Origin: Hymenobacter convexus
GTDB lineage: Bacteria > Bacteroidota > Bacteroidia > Cytophagales > Hymenobacteraceae
Direction: 5' to 3'
Length of the DNA: 64,000 nt
Assembly: GCF_030580955.1 (NCBI RefSeq)
Contig: NZ_JAUQON010000001.1
Span: 186,001 to 250,000 of the forward strand
Shown: piece after piece, positions 45,826-53,227 of the stretch
Layout of the letters: each line of letters opens with the position of its first letter
How positions within the stretch are numbered: the first letter of the stretch is position 1
The notes under the pieces: generated by a model
The model's database searches: none
Seen by the model: the letters and a program-made list of their open reading frames with translations, nothing else
What the model was told of the DNA's origin: nothing
Translations under genes and position numbers: made by a program

Positions 45826-48423
45826 TCACTGTCCTAGCCGCTTCTTCGTGAGCCGCGTCGGAATGTGTTCCATCGGTTTATCGGGCCAGGGGTGGCGGGG
45901 GTAGCGGCCCTTCAAATCCTTGCGCACCTCGAAATAGCCTTTCTCCCAGAAGCTGCGCAGGTCGCGCGTCACCTGCGCCGGCCGGCCGCCGGGCGACAGC
46001 AGGTGCAGCAGCAGCGGCACGCGGCCAGCGGCCACGGCAGGCGTTTCCGTCAGCCCAAACAACTCCTGTAGCTTAACGGCCAGCACAGGCGCAGCGGGGT
46101 CGCTGTAATCGAGGCTGATGTGTGAGCCGCTGGGCACTTCCAGCGCGGCCGGGGCGAGGCGGTCGAGCTCCTGGCGCTGGTTCCAGCCGCCGGGCAGGCG
46201 GGAGAGAAGCGGGTCGTAAAGGTCGAGGCGCTGCACCTGGTCGAGGGTTTTGAGGCCGGTGAGGTGCGGTCCGAGCCAGTCAGCCAACTCCTGCGCCAGC
46301 GTGGCATCATCGAAAGCGGGCCAGGGCTCTGAAGACTCAGTGGCCGGGAAATGCTGCCGCAGAAACTCCAGCCGCTGCTGCAGCTGGCGGGCGGCGGGCG
46401 TCCAGTTTAGCTTGCTCACGCCGGCTTCCTGCAAATAATCGAGCAGGGCCCGCGCCACCAGCGCCGCCTCGGGCTGGCCGATGACCTTTTCATCGAGCAG
46501 CAAGGCTCCCAGCCGGCGCACGCGGCGGCCGGTTACGCGCTGGGTGGTGGCGTCGTAGCGCACTTCGTCGGTGGTCGTAATCTGGTCGGCGAAGGCCAGT
46601 TCCAGCTCATCCTGCCCCAGCGGCGCGGCCAGCGTAGCGCGCGGGGCCGAGGCCGTGCCCGCCAAATGGGCCACCGCGAAAAACGTGGCCTGCGGGTCCA
46701 CATCCGTCGTGTTCAGGCTCACGCGCTGGCCAGTCACGAGGCGGAGGCGGTCGTGGGTTTCGCGCTGGGCCAGCCGGTCAGGGTAGGCCAGCGCCGTGAG
46801 CAGCCCGACTGGAGCATCAGCCAGCTGGTTGGAGGAGCTGGCGGTTTTGCCCAGACGGCTGGTGAGGTTGCGGGCCACGTCGCGCACGCGTTGCAGGGTG
46901 GCATGGTGCAGGGCCAGGCCCGGGAGGGGCGGCCGCCCATTGCCGAGGGCTTCAAGGCGCAGGCGAAGGTCGGGCGGGGCGGGGCGCGTGTCGGTGGGGG
47001 CGGCCCAGCGCAGCAGGTCGCGCTCGGCCAGCAGCGCAGCCAACGAAGCCGCCGCCACGCCGTGGCCCAGCTCCTGCCCGCGCACCACGAGGTGGCCCAG
47101 ACGCGGCGGCAGGCCCAGCGCCGCCAGTTGGCGGCCGTGGGCCGTGGGCTTTGCCGTTGCATCATTGGACACCAAAGCACCCAGTCGCAATAGCAAGTCC
47201 TGCGCTTGCGCAAACGCGGCGGTGGGCGGCACATCCAGCCAGCGCAGACTGGTGGGCTCGGCGGCACCCCAGAGGGCCAGTTCCAGGGCGAGGCTGCTGA
47301 GGTCGGCGGTGTGGATTTCGGGCGGGCGGTGGGCGGGCAGCAGGTGGTGTTCGGCTTCAGTCCAGAGGCGGTAGCAGGTGCCGGGCGCTAGGCGACCGGC
47401 GCGGCCCCGGCGCTGGTCGGCAGCGGCGCGGGCCACGGGCACGGTTTCCAAAGTTGTGAAGCCGGTGCGCGGCACAAAGCGCGGCACCCGCGCAAACCCG
47501 CCGTCAATCACCACCCGCACGCCCTCGATGGTGAGGCTGGTTTCGGCAATGCTGGTGGCCAGAATGACCTTGCGCCGGCCTGCCTTCGCGGGGCGCAGGG
47601 CGGCATCCTGGGTTTCGAGGGGCAATTCGCCGTGCAACAGGTGCAGGTCGATGTTATCGGGCAATGATTCGAGCTTGCGGGCGCTACGCTGCAAATCGCC
47701 CACGCCGGGCAGAAAAACCAAGACGTCGCCCTCAGCGTGCGTGCTCAACGCGACGCGCACTTGCGCGGGCACCAGCTCAGCCAGCCGCTCATTGGGCTTG
47801 TTGGGTAGGCTCGACGCGCGGCGCGGGTCGAGGTAATGCGTGTCAATTGGATACAAAAAACCGGCCGACGACACCACCGGCGCCGGCAGCCATTGCCCCA
47901 GCCGCTGGGCTTCGAGCGTAGCACTCATTATCAGAATGCGCAGCTCGGGCCGCAGCACAGCCTGCGCATCCAGCGCCAGCGCCAGGCCCAAATCTGCGTT
48001 TAGGCTCCGCTCATGAAATTCATCGAACACCACGGCCGCCACGCCTTCCAGCGCGGGGTCGTCCTGAATCATGCGGGTGAGAATACCTTCGGTGATGACT
48101 TCCACGCGGGTTTCCGGGCTCACCTTGCTGTCGAGGCGCACGCGGTAGCCGATGGTGCGGCCCACGGGCTCGCCCAGCAGCTGGGCCAGGCGGGCGGCGG
48201 CCCCGCGCACCGCCAGTTGGCGCGGTTCCAGCACCAGGATTTTATCGTCGGGAGCGCGCCACTCGGCGGCCAATAGCTCCAGGGGCACCACGGTGGTTTT
48301 GCCCGCGCCGGGCGGGGCTTCCAGCACCACGCGGCTGTTGGCCGCCAGCGCCGCCCGGAGTTCGGGCAGGGCTGCGATAATGGGCAAATCGGGCAGTGGC
48401 GGCAGGGCAAAGGGCTTATTCAC
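45826..48423 (-). CDS. hrpB: ATP-dependent helicase HrpB
   Basis: An 865-residue DEAH-type RNA helicase-like protein. The helicase core shows Walker A APPGAGKTT (36-44), the DEFH box in VVFDEFHERSL, SATLE, and the arginine-finger region QRRGRAGRLAPG. The C-terminal HrpB-specific region (SLDYSDPAAPVLAVKLQELFGL, PLLLHLLSPGGRPAQVTRDL) supports HrpB over HrpA. Length is near the family norm of about 820. The biological role of HrpB is still unclear. It lies 9 bases downstream of the YqjF-like gene, likely co-transcribed. Confidence 0.95.
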   Translation of the reverse strand: MNKPFALPPLPDLPIIAALPELRAALAANSRVVLEAPPGAGKTTVVPLELLAAEWRAPDDKILVLEPRQLAVRGAAARLAQLLGEPVGRTIGYRVRLDSKVSPETRVEVITEGILTRMIQDDPALEGVAAVVFDEFHERSLNADLGLALALDAQAVLRPELRILIMSATLEAQRLGQWLPAPVVSSAGFLYPIDTHYLDPRRASSLPNKPNERLAELVPAQVRVALSTHAEGDVLVFLPGVGDLQRSARKLESLPDNIDLHLLHGELPLETQDAALRPAKAGRRKVILATSIAETSLTIEGVRVVIDGGFARVPRFVPRTGFTTLETVPVARAAADQRRGRAGRLAPGTCYRLWTEAEHHLLPAHRPPEIHTADLSSLALELALWGAAEPTSLRWLDVPPTAAFAQAQDLLLRLGALVSNDATAKPTAHGRQLAALGLPPRLGHLVVRGQELGHGVAAASLAALLAERDLLRWAAPTDTRPAPPDLRLRLEALGNGRPPLPGLALHHATLQRVRDVARNLTSRLGKTASSSNQLADAPVGLLTALAYPDRLAQRETHDRLRLVTGQRVSLNTTDVDPQATFFAVAHLAGTASAPRATLAAPLGQDELELAFADQITTTDEVRYDATTQRVTGRRVRRLGALLLDEKVIGQPEAALVARALLDYLQEAGVSKLNWTPAARQLQQRLEFLRQHFPATESSEPWPAFDDATLAQELADWLGPHLTGLKTLDQVQRLDLYDPLLSRLPGGWNQRQELDRLAPAALEVPSGSHISLDYSDPAAPVLAVKLQELFGLTETPAVAAGRVPLLLHLLSPGGRPAQVTRDLRSFWEKGYFEVRKDLKGRYPRHPWPDKPMEHIPTRLTKKRLGQ

Positions 48424-48432
48424 CCGCCAAAA

Positions 48433-49221
48433 TTACACCCGCTGCATGGGCCACAGCTCCACGCTCACGGGGCCGCCCGCGTGCACCACCGGCGCGCCGG
48501 CGGGCGTGGGCAGGCCGTGGCTTTCTATCAGGCTCGATTCGTAGTGGAGCACCTGCGCCGAACTCAGGGGCCAGGGCTGGTGCGCCACCCGGCCGCGGTA
48601 GAGCTTGGTTTGGGCCTTATTACTGGCGTAAAGGGCATACCGCTCGGTGAGAAAGAAGGCCAGCGAGCCCGGCTCGGCCGGCGGCAGGGGCGCGCCAATT
48701 TTCCAGGTGGCGCGGAAATGCGCGGCCGCCGCCCCGCCGTGGGTGCGCCGGGCCGTGAACTGCCGAAGCTGGGCGCTGGGGCTTTCCATGCGCATGTCGG
48801 CCCGCAAATAGGGCAGGTGAAAAAACGTGCGCGCCGTCCACACCGCCAGCGGACTGGTGGCATCGAGCGAGAAAAACCACACGCCGGGCACGCCATCGAG
48901 GTGAACATAAGCGCGCACGTTCAGCTCCAGAAACTCATCGACGCCCGGCACCGGCGGAGTCACCCGCGTCCGCACCTTGGCCATCTGAAAGGGCACCACC
49001 GCCAGCCAGGCCATGCCGTCGTGCGTGTCGATGCGCAGACGCGGCGGCAGGTGCGCCTGCAGCAGCTCGGCCGGCACCGCCCAGTGCATAAAGAGCAGCT
49101 CGCGCCACTCCTGCCGCAGCAGGGGCGTGCCCATAGGCCGCTCGCGCAGGGCCAGCCGGTCGGCCAGGGTGGGGGCATTCGGGTCGGTGAGCGCAGGCGG
49201 GACAAATGCAAAATCAGGCAT
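48433..49221 (-). CDS. YqjF family protein (DUF2071)
   Basis: A 262-residue protein of the YqjF/DUF2071 family. Conserved stretches include LLFMHWAVPAELLQAHLPPRLRIDTHDGMAWLAVVPFQM near residues 42-80 and the later GVWFFSLDATSPLAVWTART and FFLTERYALYA. The family has an acetoacetate decarboxylase-like fold but unknown function. No signal or membrane segments. The gene precedes hrpB with a 9-base gap, so they are likely one transcript, though a functional tie is not known. Confidence 0.88.
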   Translation of the reverse strand: MPDFAFVPPALTDPNAPTLADRLALRERPMGTPLLRQEWRELLFMHWAVPAELLQAHLPPRLRIDTHDGMAWLAVVPFQMAKVRTRVTPPVPGVDEFLELNVRAYVHLDGVPGVWFFSLDATSPLAVWTARTFFHLPYLRADMRMESPSAQLRQFTARRTHGGAAAAHFRATWKIGAPLPPAEPGSLAFFLTERYALYASNKAQTKLYRGRVAHQPWPLSSAQVLHYESSLIESHGLPTPAGAPVVHAGGPVSVELWPMQRV

Positions 49222-49320
49222 GGGCAGAAGCTGGTTGTGCCTCTACAACGGATTTTGGCCCCAAACGATTGGGAAATTTTCCTCAGAGTCGTTCCATTCA
49301 ACTACTTGAAAATTCAGGCT

Positions 49321-49420
49321 GTCATGCTGAGCGCAGTCGAAGCATCTCTCCCGCGATGGTAAACCCTGTTTATTTGGATTACTTGCACGGTAGAGATGCT
49401 TCGACTGCGCTCAGCATGAC
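49321..49420. repeat. Palindromic repeat family A, copy 9
   Basis: Arms gtcatgctgagcgcagtcga and its complement, loop containing tttatttggattacttgcac. It lies between the YqjF-like gene and the rhodanese gene, both on the minus strand. Confidence 0.92.
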
Positions 49421-49442
49421 GGTCTGAGATGTATTTTTTGCC

Positions 49443-49775
49443 TCAATAAGTCGGAAAAGCTGCGTCCACCTGCTCGGCCCAGGCAGCCACACCGCCGCGC
49501 AGGTTCAGCACGTTGGTGCGGCCCAGGCGGTGGCGTAGGTAGCCGGCCGCCTGGCCGGAGCGCACGCCGTGGTGGCAAATAACCACCACGGGGCCGTCCT
49601 GGCGGATTTCCTCAGCGCGGCGCGTCAACTCACCCAAGGGCAGGAGGTGGCTGCCGGGCAGGTGGCAGTAGTCGTATTCTTCGGGTTCGCGCACGTCGAT
49701 GAGCTGCAGGTCGTCGCCGGCTTGCAGGCGGCGGTGCAGCTCTTCGGGGCTGATTTCGAGGGAAGCGCTTTCCAT
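49443..49775 (-). CDS. Rhodanese-like domain-containing protein
   Basis: A 110-residue single-domain rhodanese. The active-site loop is CHHGVRSGQ with the catalytic cysteine, preceded by QLIDVREPEEYDYCHLPGS. It could move sulfur or act as a persulfide carrier in the cytoplasm. Length is normal for stand-alone GlpE-like proteins. It is divergent from pnuC. Substrate unknown. Confidence 0.92.
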   Translation of the reverse strand: MESASLEISPEELHRRLQAGDDLQLIDVREPEEYDYCHLPGSHLLPLGELTRRAEEIRQDGPVVVICHHGVRSGQAAGYLRHRLGRTNVLNLRGGVAAWAEQVDAAFPTY

Positions 49776-49866
49776 AGGCGAGTGTTTTGAGGTCGTAAAA
49801 GTAGGGGCGTGGCTACCTTGCGGCTCCGCTTCTTCCTTTCCTGTGGCTGCGCTGTTTTACTTTTTT

Positions 49867-50478
49867 ATGTCCGCCGTAGCGGCTGCCATCAAATCGGCCG
49901 ACCCGATAGAGGTGGCCGGCGTGCTCACGGGCGTGGCCTGCGTGTGGCTGGCAGCCCGCAATTCCATCTGGAATTTCCCCGTTGGCATCCTCAACGGCGC
50001 ACTCTATACCGTGGTGTTCTGGCAAAGCCGGCTGTATTCCGATGCGGGCTTGCAGCTGGCCTTCATTGCCTTGCTGGTGTATGGCTGGGTGATGTGGCTG
50101 CGCGGCGCCGATACCGACGCGGCGCCGCTGCCCATTACGCGCACGCCCTGGCGCCTGGCGGCCGGGCTCGCGGTGGCGGGCCTGCTCTATGCGCTGGGCG
50201 CGGGCTTTTTGTTCTCCAACCATACCGATGCCGCCCTGCCGTATTGGGACAGCAGCACCACGGCCATCAGCCTGGCGGCGCAGCTGCTGCTCTCGCGCCG
50301 CCACCTCGAAAACTGGCTGCTCTGGATTGGCGTCGACGTGGCCTACGTGGGCATGTACTGGCACCGCCACCTCTACCTCACCAGCGGCCTTTACGCCGTG
50401 TTTCTGGGGCTGGCGGCTTATGGCTACTGGCAGTGGCGACGCGACATGGCGGCCCTGGCCAAGGTTGTCACGCACTAA
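49867..50478 (+). CDS. pnuC: Nicotinamide riboside transporter PnuC
   Basis: An integral membrane carrier that imports nicotinamide riboside for NAD synthesis. From ATG 49867 it is 203 residues with about seven membrane segments. The family motif NSIWNFPVGILNGALYTVVFWQ near residue 35 and WLLWIGVDVAYVGMYWHRHLYLTSGLYAVF are diagnostic. A longer in-frame extension upstream runs over the rhodanese gene and is rejected. The adjacent gene, a NadR-like kinase, would phosphorylate the imported riboside. This pairing supports the nicotinamide riboside assignment over thiamine. Confidence 0.93.
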   Translation: MSAVAAAIKSADPIEVAGVLTGVACVWLAARNSIWNFPVGILNGALYTVVFWQSRLYSDAGLQLAFIALLVYGWVMWLRGADTDAAPLPITRTPWRLAAGLAVAGLLYALGAGFLFSNHTDAALPYWDSSTTAISLAAQLLLSRRHLENWLLWIGVDVAYVGMYWHRHLYLTSGLYAVFLGLAAYGYWQWRRDMAALAKVVTH

Positions 50479-50634
50479 TATTTAAGGGATTAAGGTGGTA
50501 CATGCCTATAAAGTCATGGCGATGTGCAATCTTTGGCCGACTGTGTAGCCCGGAGGCACCCGCGTTAGTCCACCCCCTAACGTCTCTGCGCGGCTGCCCG
50601 GGCTCCTTTCCACCCCTGCCTCCCGCCCCCTGCT

Positions 50635-52071
50635 TTGCTGCGCATTTCCCTTACCGGCCCCGAATCCACGGGCAAAACGACGTTGGCTGCCCAGCTGGCG
50701 GCGCACTACGGCACGTCCTTCGCCCCCGAGTTTGCCCGCGAATACCTAGCCGATTCCGGCCCGCACTACACGCTCGAAGACCTCGAAGAAATTGCCCGCG
50801 GCCAGCTCCAGGCCGAGGCCACGGCCGAAGCTCACGCCCACCGCTTGGTGTTCAGCGACACCGACTTGCTGGTGATTAAAATCTGGGCCGAGCACTCCTT
50901 TGGCATCTGCCCCGAGTGGATACTGCGCCGCATCGACCAGCAGCAGTACGACCTGGTGCTGCTCATGGGCGTAGACCTGCCCTGGCAGCCCGACCCGCTG
51001 CGCGAGCACCCCCACCTGCGCCAGCAGTTCTACGACCTCTACCTGCGGGAACTGCGCGAGCGGATGTCCAACTTTGCCGAAATTTCGGGCGATGCGGCCC
51101 GGCGCTTTGCCCAGGCCCGCTTTCTGGTTGATGAGCTGCTGGGCAGTGCCGCACCGTCAACCCTTTTGAAGGAACCATCCATGCCCAATACCTCCGCCCA
51201 ATACACCCTCGAAAGCCCGTCGTGCCGGGCCACCTTCGCCGCCCACGGCGCCGAACTCACCAGCCTCGTCACCGTGGCCGACAACCTCGAATACGTGTGG
51301 CCCGGTGACCCCGCCGTGTGGGCCCGGCACGCGCCCGTGCTTTTCCCGCTGGTGGGCCGCCTGCCCGATGACCTGTACCACTACCAAGGCCGCGACTACA
51401 AGCTGCCGCAGCACGGTTTTGCCCGCGACCAGGAGTTTACCGTGCTGCGCCACGACGCCACCGAGCTGGCCTTCCGCCTGCAACACGACGAGACGACCCA
51501 AACCATCTTCCCCTTCGCCTTCGAGCTGACCATCACCTACACCCTGCGCGACACGCAGCTTACCGTGCGCTGGGACGTGCGCAACCCCGCCGCCGACCAG
51601 CCGCTGCTCTTCAGCATTGGCGGGCACCCGGCTGTGCGCTGCCCCCTGCTGCCGGGCGAAGTTTTCGAGGATTATTACTTTGAATTCGACCACCCCGTGA
51701 CGCTAGAGCGGCACTTGCTGCAGGGCGGCCTGCTCACTGGCGCCACCGCCCCCGTGCTGAACGAGGAGCAAGAGCTACCGCTGAGCTACGACTTATTTGC
51801 CGACGACGCGCTGGTGTTCAAGCACTACGATTTCACCAGCCTCACGCTGCGCTCGCGCAAATCGGCGCATTTCGTGCGCTTCCGCTTCGATGGTTTTCCC
51901 TACCTTGGCCTCTGGACCAAAGGGCCCGGCGCCGGTTTCGTGTGCGTCGAGCCCTGGCACGGCATCGCCAGCCCTACCGGCGAGCCCGGCGAGCTGCGCG
52001 ACAAAGAAGGCATCCTCACACTGCAGCCAGGCGAGGTGTTCTCGGCCGCGTTCAGCATTGAGGTGGGGTGA
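50635..52071 (+). CDS. NadR-like nucleotide kinase fused to an aldose 1-epimerase (mutarotase)-like domain
   Basis: One uninterrupted reading frame encodes two domains. Residues 1-175 are a P-loop kinase of the NadR/ribosylnicotinamide kinase type: Walker A LTGPESTGKTTL, then FAPEFAREYL and the Walker-B-like YDLVLLMGVDLPW. Residues 183-478 are a LacX-type aldose-epimerase domain: RLPDDLYHYQGRDYKLPQHG, SIGGHPAVRCPL and the end CVEPWHGIASPTGE. A Met at residue 183 (ATG 51181) marks where a separate epimerase could start. The kinase start is TTG 50635. Whether a fused chain or two proteins are made is unresolved. Confidence 0.75.
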   Translation: MLRISLTGPESTGKTTLAAQLAAHYGTSFAPEFAREYLADSGPHYTLEDLEEIARGQLQAEATAEAHAHRLVFSDTDLLVIKIWAEHSFGICPEWILRRIDQQQYDLVLLMGVDLPWQPDPLREHPHLRQQFYDLYLRELRERMSNFAEISGDAARRFAQARFLVDELLGSAAPSTLLKEPSMPNTSAQYTLESPSCRATFAAHGAELTSLVTVADNLEYVWPGDPAVWARHAPVLFPLVGRLPDDLYHYQGRDYKLPQHGFARDQEFTVLRHDATELAFRLQHDETTQTIFPFAFELTITYTLRDTQLTVRWDVRNPAADQPLLFSIGGHPAVRCPLLPGEVFEDYYFEFDHPVTLERHLLQGGLLTGATAPVLNEEQELPLSYDLFADDALVFKHYDFTSLTLRSRKSAHFVRFRFDGFPYLGLWTKGPGAGFVCVEPWHGIASPTGEPGELRDKEGILTLQPGEVFSAAFSIEVG

Positions 52072-52103
52072 GGTAGATAGTCGGAGACGACTTCATCGAG
52101 AGT

Positions 52104-52208
52104 GAAACGTCATGCTGAGCGCAGCCGAAGTATCTCTACCGCAGTAGTAAATCCAAAAGGATTAGTTGCGCGATAGAGATGCTTCGGCTGCGCTCAGCAT
52201 GACGTTTC
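52104..52208. repeat. Palindromic repeat family A, copy 10 (extended ends)
   Basis: Arms gaaacgtcatgctgagcgca and its complement, with terminal gaaa/tttc unique to this copy. The loop gtagtaaatccaaaaggatt...agttgcgcg is the reverse of the loop in the copy at 45711. Confidence 0.92.
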
Positions 52209-52223
52209 AATTTAAAACATTTC

Positions 52224-52640
52224 ATGTCCGATTCGCTCCTAATCCAGCCCATCACCCCTGAAGCTACCTACGCTCTGCGCCACGAGGTGCTTTGGCCCGA
52301 CCAGCCGCTGGCCTACGTGATGATTGCTGAGGACGCGGACGGCCACCATTTTGGGGCCTTTCGGCACGGCGAGTTGGTAGCCGTCATCTCCCTATTTGTA
52401 ACGGGTGCGGAGGCGCGCTTCCGCAAATTTGCCGCCCGGCCCGATTGCCAGCGGCAGGGCATCGGCAGCCAGCTGCTGTGCCACGTTTTTGAGGAAGCCC
52501 GCCGGCTGGGCGCCGCGCACATCTGGTGCGATGCGCGGCAGGACAGCGCCGCGTTTTACGCCCGGTTTGGCATGCAGCCGGAGGGGGAGATATTCTACAA
52601 AGGGCCCGTGGCCTACGTGCGCATGGTGTGCGCGCTGTAG
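52224..52640 (+). CDS. GNAT family N-acetyltransferase
   Basis: A 138-residue single-domain GNAT protein. The acetyl-CoA motif CQRQGIGSQLLCHVFEEA is at about residues 75-92, and the final part has the FYARFGMQPEGEIFYKGPV strand. Substrate unknown; no regulator is next to it. It follows a family-A repeat and is followed by a small gene in the opposite direction. Start MSDSLLIQPI at 52224. Confidence 0.85.
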   Translation: MSDSLLIQPITPEATYALRHEVLWPDQPLAYVMIAEDADGHHFGAFRHGELVAVISLFVTGAEARFRKFAARPDCQRQGIGSQLLCHVFEEARRLGAAHIWCDARQDSAAFYARFGMQPEGEIFYKGPVAYVRMVCAL

Positions 52641-52675
52641 ACTACGGGCCCTTTGGAATTAACTTAAAAAAAGCC

Positions 52676-52900
52676 TCAGACGCCAATACGGCGGCGGTTG
52701 TATTCAGGCTCCCAGTCGTTGATGGGACGCGAAATGCCGGGCGGCAGGTCCAGGTCGGGCAGGCCGGGGTCGTGCGGTTCGCCGCCGTCGTCGTCACCGT
52801 CGGAAGGCGGGGGCGGAGGCAGCACGCGCCGACGGCCCGGCATGGCCAGCACAAACAGAAAAAAGGCGCAGAAAGCAACGGCGTAGACGAGGCTGAACAT
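52676..52900 (-). CDS. Small membrane-anchored hypothetical protein
   Basis: A 74-residue protein with one N-terminal membrane segment (LVYAVAFCAFFLFVLAM), then a Pro/Asp/Gly-rich, probably disordered tail (RRRVLPPPPPSDGDDDGGE). No family recognised. A clean start and position in an otherwise empty gap between two plus-strand genes suggest it is real, but the short size lowers confidence. Confidence 0.5.
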   Translation of the reverse strand: MFSLVYAVAFCAFFLFVLAMPGRRRVLPPPPPSDGDDDGGEPHDPGLPDLDLPPGISRPINDWEPEYNRRRIGV

Positions 52901-53053
52901 GGCGAAGGCAGCTAAATCGGGACGGAACCTTGAAACGCAGGTTCCCGGTGCGGCGTTGCGCCGCCCACGTCCCTAAATTAACTGACAGTCAGCAAACGTT
53001 CACGCTCCGGGCCCGGGAATAAGATAAAAAATGATGCCCGGTGCCCGAGGTGC

Positions 53054-53061
53054 TACCTTTG
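53054..53061 (+). promoter_or_regulatory. Putative -7 promoter element before the TPP riboswitch
   Basis: Reads TACCTTTG, matching TAnnTTTG, 10-11 bases before the start of the riboswitch aptamer. This is the expected spacing for a transcript starting at the aptamer's 5' end. Confidence 0.65.
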
Positions 53062-53071
53062 CGGCATGTTT

Positions 53072-53150
53072 AGGGGTGCTGATGTGGTGCAAGACATTGG
53101 CTGAGATGATACCCATCGAACCTGAACCGGGTAATGCCGGCGCAGGGAAC
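53072..53150 (+). ncRNA. TPP riboswitch (THI element)
   Basis: The conserved core is clear: ggggtgct at the 5' end, ggctgagatgataccc, cgaacctgaaccgggtaatg and ccggcgcaggga at the 3' end. Together these form the THI-box folding core that binds thiamine pyrophosphate. It lies 78 bases before the TTG start of the TonB-dependent receptor gene. Downstream sequence includes a possible hairpin (ccgacccctggggcgacgg), but no run of T follows it, so control of translation seems more likely than of termination. Confidence 0.93.
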
Positions 53151-53227
53151 AAACAATCCGCGGACGTTTCCGCTGCCGCTCCGACCCCTGGGGCGACGGC
53201 GCGTTCTATTTTTACCCGTTCACTTTT

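Noticed and set aside
49699..49866. Extended N-terminus of PnuC
   Set aside because: It overlaps the rhodanese gene on the other strand and has no membrane or family features.
52599..52652. aaagggcccgt / acgggcccttt pair at the end of the GNAT gene
   Set aside because: The loop is over 30 bases and no T tract follows, so a terminator is not supported.
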